A stretch of 64,000 nucleotides of DNA from Paracoccaceae bacterium. Lineage in GTDB: Bacteria; Pseudomonadota; Alphaproteobacteria; Rhodobacterales; Rhodobacteraceae. Positions 17,638 through 26,056 of the stretch are shown here, piece by piece (the stretch's first letter is position 1; each line of letters opens with the position of its first letter). The position numbers were made by a program, and so were the translations under genes. Location of the stretch: assembly GCA_002402045.2 (NCBI GenBank), contig NVUX02000002.1, forward strand, positions 61,185-125,184, written 5' to 3'. Under the pieces are notes generated by a model. The model did no database searches, was not told the DNA's origin, and saw nothing but the letters and a program-made list of their open reading frames with translations.

Positions 17638-19155
17638 ATGGTTGAGATTGCGGATATTAGAGATCGGGAAAGCGTACGGGTATGGCTGAAAGGCCGGTCG
17701 CGTGAGGAGGCTGTGGCCATCGCCCACCGTGCGGCAATGCGGGTGCTGCCAGTTTACCTGAAATGGGTGCTAAGTGAAAAAGAGGCACGTGCAGGTGATT
17801 TGACCGCGATTCCTGTTTTGTGGTCCAGCCTGATTTCTGGGGTTGTTGGGAATTGCCCAACCCAAGAAATCAGCCGAATTGCTACCAGTGCAGCTGCCAA
17901 TGCAGCCAACGCCGCCATATCTAGCGCGACCATCGCCAACGCCGCGGTCACTGCAGCCAATGCCGCCTCCACCATCGCCAACGCCGCCAACGCCGCCACC
18001 ACCACGATTGCGACCTCAAGCGCCAGCATCGCGAACGCCGCGAATGCTGCCAACGCCGCGACCGCTAACGCCACCATCGTCAACGCCGCCGCCGCCGCCA
18101 TTGCCGATGGGTGGTTATTGTTGCGCGGTGACTTCGCAGCGATTTTGACTGGGGAGGCACTAAAAAACACTGCACTTTGGGGAGGGGAAGGCAGCCCCAT
18201 GGCTGCACAGTGGACTGAGACTAAGGAATTGATGGCGCAAGACGCGGAAGACTGGTCTTTTTGGATAAAATGGTATGAGGCCGCACTATCCGGCATTCCA
18301 GCCCCCTGCGCACTGCTGGTCGAAATTGCCAAGATTGACCCCACGGATTGGGAGCAAGGACCTGCGCATGTAAACGGCTTGATTGCCGGAATTGAGGAAG
18401 ATTTCCTCTTAACCTCTACTCCTGTAGCAGAAAAGATAGAATTAAGCTCGGAAACGGAACGCTTGCGGATAACACCAGAGCGGATGAGTCAGAAGGTGCT
18501 TTATAGCAATCTTTTGGAGGTCATTCAGGACGGGATGGCCGACTTGCGGGATAACCCGCAATTTGACAATGCTCTATCGGCTTTAGGGCCGGTATTTGAA
18601 ACGATTCTGGACCGAACGTTTGGCAAATACCTGAGCAGCCCGCAGCGGGTGCATGATGATTTTGTGAAGGCCAAGCGGCGGATACGAAAACTGTTGGATG
18701 TGGGGGAGTTGGCCCCCAATGACGAGGTGCTTGAGTTTGTCGATGATCTTGATGCGGGGGCGGCACATATCAGGGCGAACATGCCTCAAGTGCGGGACAG
18801 CATGGCGGCGCTGGCGGCGCTTCGGATTGCCGAGGCGAGTGATGCGGATATTGCAGGTATCAGAGCGGGGGCCGAGGCTATTGCGGCACAGTCTGAGCCA
18901 GAGATGGCCGAGGAGATGCGCGAAGATGCTGCGGAATTGCTGGCGTCTCGCGATGTTTCATTGGGTGCGCCGAAGCTTTTGGCGCCAGATGTGGCCTATC
19001 GACTGGCGCATCGGGTGGTGGAGAGTAAGCGAATTTTGACCGCGGCCAATGTGATCAAAGTTGTTAAAGGGGTGCGCGCAGGGTTTGGTGACACTCAAAT
19101 AGTGATGGCGATACCTTTTGCTGTAGAAATCTTGATTCGTTTGCTCAGGTTCTAG
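17638..19155 (+). CDS. 505-residue protein with Ala/Asn repeat tract, function unknown
   Basis: Residues 1-80 are helical and mixed. Residues 84-157 are a low-complexity tract of IANAANAA-type units with Ile spaced irregularly (about 8-14 residues). Then comes a W-rich block (WSFWIKWYEAAL at 206-217, DWEQGPAHVN at 237-246) that I recall from other alphaproteobacterial hypothetical proteins with Ala-rich tracts. The C-terminal half is amphipathic helix and ends in a hydrophobic stretch (IPFAVEILIRLL). No signal peptide is seen. It sits between murB and ddl, where ddl normally follows murB directly, so it looks inserted. An AAGG site precedes ATG 17638. The function is not recognised. Confidence 0.75.
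   Translation: MVEIADIRDRESVRVWLKGRSREEAVAIAHRAAMRVLPVYLKWVLSEKEARAGDLTAIPVLWSSLISGVVGNCPTQEISRIATSAAANAANAAISSATIANAAVTAANAASTIANAANAATTTIATSSASIANAANAANAATANATIVNAAAAAIADGWLLLRGDFAAILTGEALKNTALWGGEGSPMAAQWTETKELMAQDAEDWSFWIKWYEAALSGIPAPCALLVEIAKIDPTDWEQGPAHVNGLIAGIEEDFLLTSTPVAEKIELSSETERLRITPERMSQKVLYSNLLEVIQDGMADLRDNPQFDNALSALGPVFETILDRTFGKYLSSPQRVHDDFVKAKRRIRKLLDVGELAPNDEVLEFVDDLDAGAAHIRANMPQVRDSMAALAALRIAEASDADIAGIRAGAEAIAAQSEPEMAEEMREDAAELLASRDVSLGAPKLLAPDVAYRLAHRVVESKRILTAANVIKVVKGVRAGFGDTQIVMAIPFAVEILIRLLRF
17887..18108 (+). repeat. In-gene tandem repeat of GCCAACGCCGCC-type units
   Basis: About 220 bp of imperfect short tandem repeats built on (ACC)ATCGCCAACGCCGCC, encoding Ile-Ala-Asn-Ala-Ala units. 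Identical 12-mers recur several times with spacing in multiples of 3, so expansion or contraction would keep the frame. Confidence 0.8.
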
Positions 19156-19257
19156 CATCGGTGGAGTTGAACTCCACACTAAGGTATCCGAAGCAAATAC
19201 CTCAAATTTTAAGAAAACTATTCCAAAAACGAATCACTTGGGCTAGAGTCATTGTGA

Positions 19258-19295
19258 CGGAGAAAACTCCGCATTTATTTACCCCGTAATCGGGG
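19258..19295 (+). promoter_or_regulatory. Two small hairpins in the ddl leader
   Basis: CGGAG-AAAA-CTCCG (19258-19271) followed by CATTTATTT, then CCCCG-TAAT-CGGGG (19282-19295), lie in the 152-bp gap before ddl. The first resembles a weak terminator for the upstream repeat-protein gene. The second is directly upstream of the ddl ribosome-binding site. Stems are only 5 bp, so the assignment is tentative. Confidence 0.35.
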
Positions 19296-19307
19296 CTTGA
19301 GGTGGCT

Positions 19308-20210
19308 ATGTCGAGCAGGACAGTAAGCCGCATCGTAGTTTTAAAAGGTGGCACTTCGGCTGAGCGCGAGGTGTCGTTGGTGTCTGGTCAGGCATGTGCG
19401 GCTGCGTTGCGGAAAAAGGGTTACATAGTAAGCGAGATCGACGCGGGCGTTGATTTGGCCGAAAACCTGCGTGATGAAAACCCGGACATTGTGTTTAATG
19501 CGCTGCATGGGCGGTTTGGCGAGGATGGCTGCGTGCAGGGGCTGCTGGAATGGCTGGGGCTGCGGTATACGCATTCCGGTGTTTTGGCTTCGGCTTTGGC
19601 GATGGATAAAGCGGCCAGCAAGCGGGTGTTTGCGGCGGCCGGGATTCCGGTGGCTGAAAGCTTGATTGCTGCGGCAGTGGATGTGCAGGCGGGGCATATG
19701 ATGCCGCGGCCTTATGTGGTGAAGCCAAATAACGAAGGCTCCAGCGTTGGGATTTATCTTGTGAGCGCGGGCGATGGCCCGCCGCAGCTGGGGCCGGAAA
19801 TGCCGGATGAAGTGATGGTGGAGAGCTATGTGCCGGGGCGGGAGCTCTCAGTCGCGGTGCTGGATGGCAAGGCGCTTTCCGTTACGGATATCATCGTGAG
19901 CGACTGGTATGATTATGACGCCAAATATACCGAGGGTGGCTCGGAGCACATTGTGCCCGCTGACCTTCCTGCTGATATTTTTGCCTCGTGCATGGACCTT
20001 GCAGAGCGAGCGCACAAAGCGCTGGGCTGCGTGGGGCTGAGCCGCGCTGATTTTCGCTGGGATGAGGCGCGCGGCCCTGCGGGGCTTTATATTTTAGAGG
20101 TGAATACGCAGCCGGGAATGACAGCGACCTCGCTTGCGCCTGAGCAGGCGGCGAAGTGCGGGATGGATTTTCCGTCACTCTGCGCGGCATTGGTGGAGGG
20201 CGCGGCATGA
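19308..20210 (+). CDS. ddl: D-alanine-D-alanine ligase
   Basis: 300 residues, an ATP-grasp ligase. The start region VVLKGGTSAEREVSLVSG, the lid and ATP-binding strand YVVKPNNEGSSVGIY, and the metal-binding LEVNTQPGMT are typical of DdlB. It makes the D-Ala-D-Ala end of the peptidoglycan stem peptide. ATG 19308 follows GAGG with good spacing; a GTG six bases earlier is an alternative. The stop overlaps ftsQ in ATGA. The 150-bp gap upstream suggests that ddl-ftsQ-ftsA may have their own promoter here. Confidence 0.95.
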   Translation: MSSRTVSRIVVLKGGTSAEREVSLVSGQACAAALRKKGYIVSEIDAGVDLAENLRDENPDIVFNALHGRFGEDGCVQGLLEWLGLRYTHSGVLASALAMDKAASKRVFAAAGIPVAESLIAAAVDVQAGHMMPRPYVVKPNNEGSSVGIYLVSAGDGPPQLGPEMPDEVMVESYVPGRELSVAVLDGKALSVTDIIVSDWYDYDAKYTEGGSEHIVPADLPADIFASCMDLAERAHKALGCVGLSRADFRWDEARGPAGLYILEVNTQPGMTATSLAPEQAAKCGMDFPSLCAALVEGAA

Positions 20211-21127
20211 CCCTTGTAGCTGAGCGGCGAGATATGGTTGTGGCGCATGATTTTACGCCGGTAGTGGTGAAGCCTAAGCCAAAAGAACTTGTGCAGAGCA
20301 AGCTTGGTTACAAGTGGGACCGGCTATGGCTGACCCATTGGTTTAGGGCGCTCGTGCAGGTTTGGATGCCGATTTTTGCGCTGCTTTTGGCGGTTTATGG
20401 CGGGTGGAAAAGCCCTGCGGTTTCGGGGTGGGTGGTTGCCCAATACCACTCTGTGCGCGATGCGGTGGCGGCACGGCCGGAGCTGCGCGTTGAGCGGGTT
20501 GAAATTCCGGTGGGCTCGCCTGATTTACAGCGGCAGATTCTCGGAATTATGGCGCTTGCGCTGCCGGTGAGCGTGCTGGATGCGGACTTGGCGGGTTTGC
20601 GGACAACGGTTGAGGGGCTGGCGGCGGTAAAGTCGGCGTCGGTGCGCTTTGAGCAGGGCGCGCTGGAGGTAACGATTGTGGAGCGCTTGCCCGCCATGGT
20701 GTGGCGCAATTTGAACCGAATTTACCTTGTGGATGAAGATGGCGTGCGGGTGGCTGAAGTGCCGCGCCGGATGGTGCGGGCGGACCTGCCTTTGCTGGTG
20801 GGTGAGGGCGCAGATAAAGCGATGCTTGAAGCGCTGGAGATATTCTCGGTGGTGGCGCCATTGGGTCGCCGTGTTTTGGGGCTTGTGCGCATGGGCGAGC
20901 GGCGCTGGGATGTGGTGCTGAAAGGCAATGTGATTATGCTGCCGGCTGAAAACGGGCCGGATGCGATGCGGCGGATTATGGTGATGCAGGGCGCAAATGC
21001 GGTGTTGGACAGGGATGTGTCTATCATTGATATGCGTGATGAAAACCGAATGATTTTAAGGCTTAACGAGGATGCTTTGATTGCCCTTAGGGCAGCACGG
21101 GCGCGGTTAAACGGAGAAGGTGTATGA
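20207..21127 (+). CDS. ftsQ: FtsQ, divisome scaffold protein
   Basis: 306 residues. A cytoplasmic N-terminus of about 50 residues is followed by one membrane segment (about 55-70), a POTRA-type domain (LRVERVEIPVGSPDLQRQIL), and a beta domain with VKSASVRFEQGALEVTIVER typical of FtsQ. It links early and late division proteins in the periplasm. An open frame extends upstream to 20156, but ATG 20207 overlaps the ddl stop and gives the usual length. The stop overlaps ftsA in ATGA. Confidence 0.92.
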   Translation: MTLVAERRDMVVAHDFTPVVVKPKPKELVQSKLGYKWDRLWLTHWFRALVQVWMPIFALLLAVYGGWKSPAVSGWVVAQYHSVRDAVAARPELRVERVEIPVGSPDLQRQILGIMALALPVSVLDADLAGLRTTVEGLAAVKSASVRFEQGALEVTIVERLPAMVWRNLNRIYLVDEDGVRVAEVPRRMVRADLPLLVGEGADKAMLEALEIFSVVAPLGRRVLGLVRMGERRWDVVLKGNVIMLPAENGPDAMRRIMVMQGANAVLDRDVSIIDMRDENRMILRLNEDALIALRAARARLNGEGV

Positions 21128-22455
21128 ACGATTTGTTTGAGACCCAGCGCGAAATGCGCCATCGGCGGGAGGCTGCGGTAAAACGCGGCGTGATGGCGGT
21201 GTTGGATGTGGGGTCTTACAAAATTTCTTGTTTGGTGATGCAGTTTTCGGGCGAGGATTTTGAGGCTGGCGCGCCCAATGTAACCATGCCGCAAATGGGC
21301 AGTTTTCGTGTGGTGGGCGTGGGGACTGTGCGCTCCAAGGGGGTGAAGTTTGGCGAAATTGTCGATATGGGCGAGACCGAGCGCGCCATTCGGAGTGCGG
21401 TGGCCAAAGCCCAAAAGATGGCAGGGCTGCGGGTGGACCATGTGATGGTGAGCCTCTCGGGCGGGCGGCCACGGTCGTATGGCCTGACGGGCGAGGTGGA
21501 GGTTGAACAAGGCGAGGTGACAGAGCGCGATATTGGCCGCGTGTTGGCCAGCTGCGAGGTGCCGCCTTTTGGGTCGGAGCGCGAGGCTATTCATGCGCTG
21601 CCTGTGAACTTCAACCTTGACCATAAGTCTGGGCTGTCGGACCCGCGCGGGCAGGTGGGGGCAAAGCTTTCGGTGGATATGCATATGCTCACGCTGGCCG
21701 ACGCACCTGTATTTGACCTGCTGGAATGCGTGCAGCGCTGTGATCTTGAGGTGGCGGGCTTAGCGTTTAGCGGCTTTGCGTCAGGGGTTTCGACCCTGAT
21801 GGAAAACGAGCAGCAGCTCGGGGCGGCGATTGTGGACCTTGGCGGCGGCTCGACGGCGATTTCGGTATTTATGCGCAAACACATGATTTATGGCGATGCC
21901 GTGCGGCTGGGCGGAGACCACATTACGAATGATATTTGCCAAGGGTTGCACCTTGGGTATGAAGATGCCGAGCGGATTAAGACGCTGCATGGCGGCTTGC
22001 TGGCTACCGGCTCTGATAGCCGCGTGGAAATTGAGGTGCCAAACCCGATGGCGCAGTGGGAGAATGATCGCCGGACGGTTACGCGCTCGGACCTGATCGG
22101 GGTGATGCGGCCTCGGGTGGAAGAGATTTTGGAAGAGGTGCGCGCGCGGTTGGACGCGTCGGGTTTTGATGGCTTGCCAAGCCAGAGGATTGTGCTGACG
22201 GGCGGCACAAGTGCCATTCCGGGCATTGAGGATTTGGCGAGCCGGATTTTGGGCGGGCATGTGCGCATTGGGCGGCCGCTTCGCGTGCAGGGTTTGCCGC
22301 AGGTTTCGGCTGGTCCGGGGTTTTCGGCGGCGGTGGGGCTGGCATTACATGCGAGCCACCCGATGGATGAATGCTGGGATTTTGAGATGCCGGTGGACCG
22401 GATCGGAACCCGCAGAATAAAGGCGGCAATGCGCTGGTTCAAGCAAAACTGGTAA
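21124..22455 (+). CDS. ftsA: FtsA, actin-like membrane tether of FtsZ
   Basis: A 443-residue actin-fold ATPase. VLDVGSYKISCLVMQ is the phosphate 1 loop, AAIVDLGGGSTAISVFMR phosphate 2, and VLTGGTSAIPGIEDLA the adenosine motif. The C-terminal end MRWFKQNW is a short amphipathic helix for membrane binding. It anchors FtsZ polymers at mid-cell and recruits later proteins. It is coupled to ftsQ. A 175-bp gap separates it from ftsZ. Confidence 0.95.
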   Translation: MNDLFETQREMRHRREAAVKRGVMAVLDVGSYKISCLVMQFSGEDFEAGAPNVTMPQMGSFRVVGVGTVRSKGVKFGEIVDMGETERAIRSAVAKAQKMAGLRVDHVMVSLSGGRPRSYGLTGEVEVEQGEVTERDIGRVLASCEVPPFGSEREAIHALPVNFNLDHKSGLSDPRGQVGAKLSVDMHMLTLADAPVFDLLECVQRCDLEVAGLAFSGFASGVSTLMENEQQLGAAIVDLGGGSTAISVFMRKHMIYGDAVRLGGDHITNDICQGLHLGYEDAERIKTLHGGLLATGSDSRVEIEVPNPMAQWENDRRTVTRSDLIGVMRPRVEEILEEVRARLDASGFDGLPSQRIVLTGGTSAIPGIEDLASRILGGHVRIGRPLRVQGLPQVSAGPGFSAAVGLALHASHPMDECWDFEMPVDRIGTRRIKAAMRWFKQNW

Positions 22456-22630
22456 ATAGTGGTTCCATAGGTGGAGAATCGCTTATATAGTGTGGTGACG
22501 CAGGATATTGTGGTAAAAACGTTAAAAACAGGTGACGGCGAGTCGCCAGTAAGTTAGCATAACGAATCAGCAGAATGGGCGACAAACCTCTTTAATAGGG
22601 GTGGGGCAAATGAGCATAGGCGGACAGAAC

Positions 22631-24079
22631 ATGGCTTTGAATTTACGTATGCCGGAAACGAGCGACTTGAGACCTCGGATCACGGTTTTTGGTGTTGGTG
22701 GGGCTGGCGGCAATGCCGTTAACAACATGATCGACAAAAACCTTGATGGGGCCGAATTTGTGGTTGCCAACACGGATGCACAGGCGCTTGCCCAATCAAA
22801 AGCCACGAACAAGATTCAACTTGGCGAGCGGATTACCGAAGGCCTTGGTGCGGGGGCGAAACCCGAAGTGGGCAATGCCGCGGCGACCGAAAGCATTGAT
22901 GCGATTATCGAGCATCTGAGCGGGGCGCATATGTGCTTTATTACCGCTGGTATGGGCGGTGGTACCGGCACAGGCGCGGCCCCTGTTATTGCTAATGCAG
23001 CCCGCGAATTGGGCGTGCTGACCGTGGGTGTGGTTACAAAACCGTTCCATTTTGAAGGCGCGCGCCGGATGAAGCAGGCCGAAGAGGGCGTTGCTGAATT
23101 GCAAAAAGTGGTTGACACACTGATCATCATTCCGAACCAAAACCTGTTTCGCCTCGCCAATGAAAACACAACCTTCACCGATGCGTTTAGCATGGCGGAT
23201 GATGTGCTTTATCAAGGGGTTAAGGGCGTAACTGACCTGATGGTCCGGCCCGGCATTATTAACCTCGACTTTGCCGATGTGCGTTCCGTGATGGACGAAA
23301 TGGGCAAGGCAATGATGGGCACCGGCGAGGCCTCTGGTGAGGATCGCGCCCGTAAAGCGGCTGAACTGGCGATTGCCAACCCGCTGCTGGACGAGATTTC
23401 GCTGAAATCAGCCAAGGGTGTGTTGATTAACATTACCGGCTCGTCGGATATGACCCTGTTTGAACTTGACGAAGCCGCTAACCGCATTCGCGAAGAGGTA
23501 GACCCAGACGCGCATATTATCGTTGGCTCTACGCTGGATCCTGAGCTCGACGGCTTGCGGGTTTCTGTTGTGGCCACGGGCATTGATGTAGAAGTGGGCG
23601 AAGTTTCTGAGCCAAATTCTCGACGCCCGATGCGCGAGCCACTTAAGCCGCAGCCCCTTCCTGAAGTTGCCGCGGCTGAAGAGGCAATGGAGGCTGAAGA
23701 AGCCCCCGTTGCGCCCAGCTTTATTGACCAACAGGTGGCGATGGAAGAGACCGCAGCTGAGGAGACGACGCCCTCAATTGAAGCTGTGCCAGCCGTGCCT
23801 TCTGAAACAACATTGCGCTTGAAAGCGGCGGTTTCGAAAATGCCGGTAGCTGAAGACTCTGCCGATGTTGTGGCCGTGGCGGCGGTGGAAAAACCATCAC
23901 GTTTTGCCATTAACAACCTGATCAATAAAATGACCGGCCATACCCGGGACGAGAAGTCAGCGCCGCGCGTGCAGCCTAGCATGCACTCCGGTTCTGTTAG
24001 CGCTCCGGCGCATGATATTGACCGTGAAGAGCAGGAACGCGTTGATATCCCTGCATTTTTGCGCCGTCAAGCCAACTAA
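22631..24079 (+). CDS. ftsZ: FtsZ, tubulin-like division GTPase
   Basis: 482 residues from ATG 22631, which aligns with the usual alphaproteobacterial start and follows AGGCGG; in-frame starts at 22601 (GTG) and 22610 add 7-10 residues. The tubulin signature GGGTGTG lies at about 109-115. The globular domain ends near residue 310, followed by a long acidic and Pro-rich linker (about 140 residues). The FtsZ C-terminal peptide closes the protein ([11 protein letters not shown]), which binds FtsA and other partners. The 175-bp upstream gap, containing a GTTA-GCA-TAAC repeat, could hold a promoter. A strong terminator follows. Confidence 0.97.
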   Translation: MALNLRMPETSDLRPRITVFGVGGAGGNAVNNMIDKNLDGAEFVVANTDAQALAQSKATNKIQLGERITEGLGAGAKPEVGNAAATESIDAIIEHLSGAHMCFITAGMGGGTGTGAAPVIANAARELGVLTVGVVTKPFHFEGARRMKQAEEGVAELQKVVDTLIIIPNQNLFRLANENTTFTDAFSMADDVLYQGVKGVTDLMVRPGIINLDFADVRSVMDEMGKAMMGTGEASGEDRARKAAELAIANPLLDEISLKSAKGVLINITGSSDMTLFELDEAANRIREEVDPDAHIIVGSTLDPELDGLRVSVVATGIDVEVGEVSEPNSRRPMREPLKPQPLPEVAAAEEAMEAEEAPVAPSFIDQQVAMEETAAEETTPSIEAVPAVPSETTLRLKAAVSKMPVAEDSADVVAVAAVEKPSRFAINNLINKMTGHTRDEKSAPRVQPSMHSGSVSAPAHDIDREEQERVDIPAFLRRQAN

Positions 24080-24098
24080 ATAATTTCCTCCGAGACTT

Positions 24099-24129
24099 CG
24101 GGCGTTTGCTTTGCAAGCGCCCGTTTTTT
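24099..24129 (+). terminator. Intrinsic terminator of ftsZ
   Basis: An 11-bp stem, CGGGCGTTTGC / GCAAGCGCCCG with one G-T pair and a TTT loop, is followed by six T. It lies 19 bp after the ftsZ stop and ends the division operon before lpxC. Confidence 0.9.
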
Positions 24130-24241
24130 GTGGAGAATCAACTATTAGCCATTGTTGCAGTTCGAAACAAGATGTGACCCCCAACGTGGTTACGCAATCG
24201 TGAATTTGCGCTATATAGGGCGTATCGAAAATAATTGGGCA

Positions 24242-25168
24242 ATGAACGTGCAGCGAACCTTGAAGCGAGATATCCAGATTATAGGCACCGGATTGCACTC
24301 CGGGCGGCCCGCGCGGCTGACGCTTGCCCCGGCTGCGGCCAATATGGGCATCTGGTTTCGCCGCGTAGATGTGCGTGATCGGGATAATATGATTCCGGCA
24401 TTGTGGGATATGGTCAACGATACCCAGCTTTCCACGGGCATTATCAATGAAGCGGGCGTTTCTGTATCAACCATCGAGCACCTGATGGCGGCTTTGGCCG
24501 GGTGTGGTGTGCATAATGCCATTATTGATATCGACGGGCCGGAAGTGCCTATTATGGATGGAAGCGCCACCCGGTTTGTGGCGGAAATCCAGCGTGCGGG
24601 GCTTGTGGAGCAAGGGCAGACCGTTACGCTTTTGGAAATACACGAGACCGTGCGGGTAGAAAAAGGCGATGCTTTTGCCGAGCTTTCCCCGCTGGACCGC
24701 GTTGAAATTGATTTCACCATTGATTTCCCTGGCACGATTATTGGGCGGCAGTCGGCGACGCTAGATATGAGAAACGGGAATTTTGTGCATGATATTGCCA
24801 ACTGCCGCACCTTTTGCCGTGCGCAAGATGTGGATACAATGCGGGCCAACGGGCGCGCGCTGGGGGGCTCGCTTGAGAACGCACTGGTAGTAGATGGCGA
24901 CCATTACCAAAATGCAGAAGGCCCGCGCCGCGCCGATGAATGTGTGCGCCATAAAATACTGGATGCACTGGGAGACTTGATGCTTGCGGGCGCGCCCATT
25001 TTGGGGCGGTATCGCGGCTATAAGGCGGGCCATGCACTCACTAACCAGTTGTTGCATAAGCTGTTTTCTACAGCGGGCGCCCGCAGCTTTAGGCTGGCAC
25101 ACGCGGCGGAACTACCATTGCTTCCGGGGCCAGACCTGCGGGATTTCGCTCTTTTGCGCACTGGATAG
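24242..25168 (+). CDS. lpxC: LpxC, UDP-3-O-acyl-GlcNAc deacetylase
   Basis: 308 residues. The start region TLKRDIQIIGTGLHSG is the family's N-terminus. Zinc ligands are the His of STIEHLMAAL and the His and Asp of RHKILDALGDL; GHALTNQLLHKL carries the catalytic His. It catalyses the committed step of lipid A synthesis in the cytoplasm. A frame opens at 24152, but the family start fits ATG 24242, which lacks a good ribosome-binding site. The terminator upstream implies its own promoter in 24130-24241. Confidence 0.94.
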   Translation: MNVQRTLKRDIQIIGTGLHSGRPARLTLAPAAANMGIWFRRVDVRDRDNMIPALWDMVNDTQLSTGIINEAGVSVSTIEHLMAALAGCGVHNAIIDIDGPEVPIMDGSATRFVAEIQRAGLVEQGQTVTLLEIHETVRVEKGDAFAELSPLDRVEIDFTIDFPGTIIGRQSATLDMRNGNFVHDIANCRTFCRAQDVDTMRANGRALGGSLENALVVDGDHYQNAEGPRRADECVRHKILDALGDLMLAGAPILGRYRGYKAGHALTNQLLHKLFSTAGARSFRLAHAAELPLLPGPDLRDFALLRTG

Positions 25169-25249
25169 CCCGCACGAGACAAAAAGCCATTTTTTCTGCT
25201 GATGAACTATGCTAGCAACGCATATGAAACGCGATTGTTGAGGGTGAAC

Positions 25250-26014
25250 ATGGGTCAACGAGTTTGGATTAAGCGCGCATTGTTGCTGGTTTTGGTAACA
25301 ACGGTGGTGGCTTGTGGGCGTGGCGGGCAGCGTGGCACAGTGGACGATAGCACCTCTCCGCAGCAGATAATTTCTTATGCAGAAGCCGAAGTTGCGCGTC
25401 GCAAATTTGGCCGCGCCGGAGATCTCTATTTGGAAATTGAGCGGCTATACCCTTATACCGTTGAAGCTGAATATGCCGTTATTCAGGCAGCTAAAGCTTA
25501 TCAGGCTGGGAAAAAGCGCATAGAAAGCCGTGCGGCGGCGCAGCGCTATATAGATTATTACCCGGCTGGCGAATATGCGGCTCTGGCGCATTATCTGGTG
25601 GCGCTGAGCTATTATGACCAAATCGTTGATATCGGCCGGGATCAGGAAAACACATTTCAGGCACTGCAAGCTCTGCGTATCGTGCTAGAGCGCTTTCCGG
25701 ATTCGGAATACGCCGCTTTAGCAGAGCCAAAATTTACCACGGCACTGAATCAGCTGGCAGGTAAAGAGATGGATGTCGGGCGTTATTACCTAAAGCGCGG
25801 TCAATACGCGGCTTCAATCGGCAGATTTGCTGTTGTCGTAAAGGAATATGGGGAAACCCCGCATCGGCCCGAGGCCTTACTCCGGCTCGTGGAGGCCAAC
25901 CTTTCGCTTGGACTGTTGGTTGAAGCGGGGCAAGCGGCGGCTATTTTGGCTGCCGATTATCCCGAAAGTAGCTGGAATGTTGCCGCGCAGCGCTTGATTT
26001 CAGGTGGGCGGTAA
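25250..26014 (+). CDS. bamD: BamD lipoprotein of the outer-membrane assembly machine
   Basis: 254 residues. The lipoprotein signal peptide ends TTVVAC (Cys about residue 22, lipobox VVAC), followed by TPR-like repeats (YAEAEVARRKFGRAGDLYLE, YFPAG-type turns). BamD with BamA folds beta-barrel proteins in the outer membrane. ATG 25250 with GAGGGTG upstream starts the signal peptide; an earlier start at 25202 would bury it. The gene order lpxC-bamD-recN is usual in Rhodobacterales. Confidence 0.9.
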   Translation: MGQRVWIKRALLLVLVTTVVACGRGGQRGTVDDSTSPQQIISYAEAEVARRKFGRAGDLYLEIERLYPYTVEAEYAVIQAAKAYQAGKKRIESRAAAQRYIDYYPAGEYAALAHYLVALSYYDQIVDIGRDQENTFQALQALRIVLERFPDSEYAALAEPKFTTALNQLAGKEMDVGRYYLKRGQYAASIGRFAVVVKEYGETPHRPEALLRLVEANLSLGLLVEAGQAAAILAADYPESSWNVAAQRLISGGR

Positions 26015-26056
26015 AGCGGGTTTCCGAACCTTTCGACTTAGGTTAAAGTGCAGCTG

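Noticed and set aside
17887..18108. Repeat tract considered as a non-coding satellite or recombination site
   Set aside because: It is in frame within a 505-codon open frame with conserved-looking sequence on both sides, and its period is a multiple of 3.
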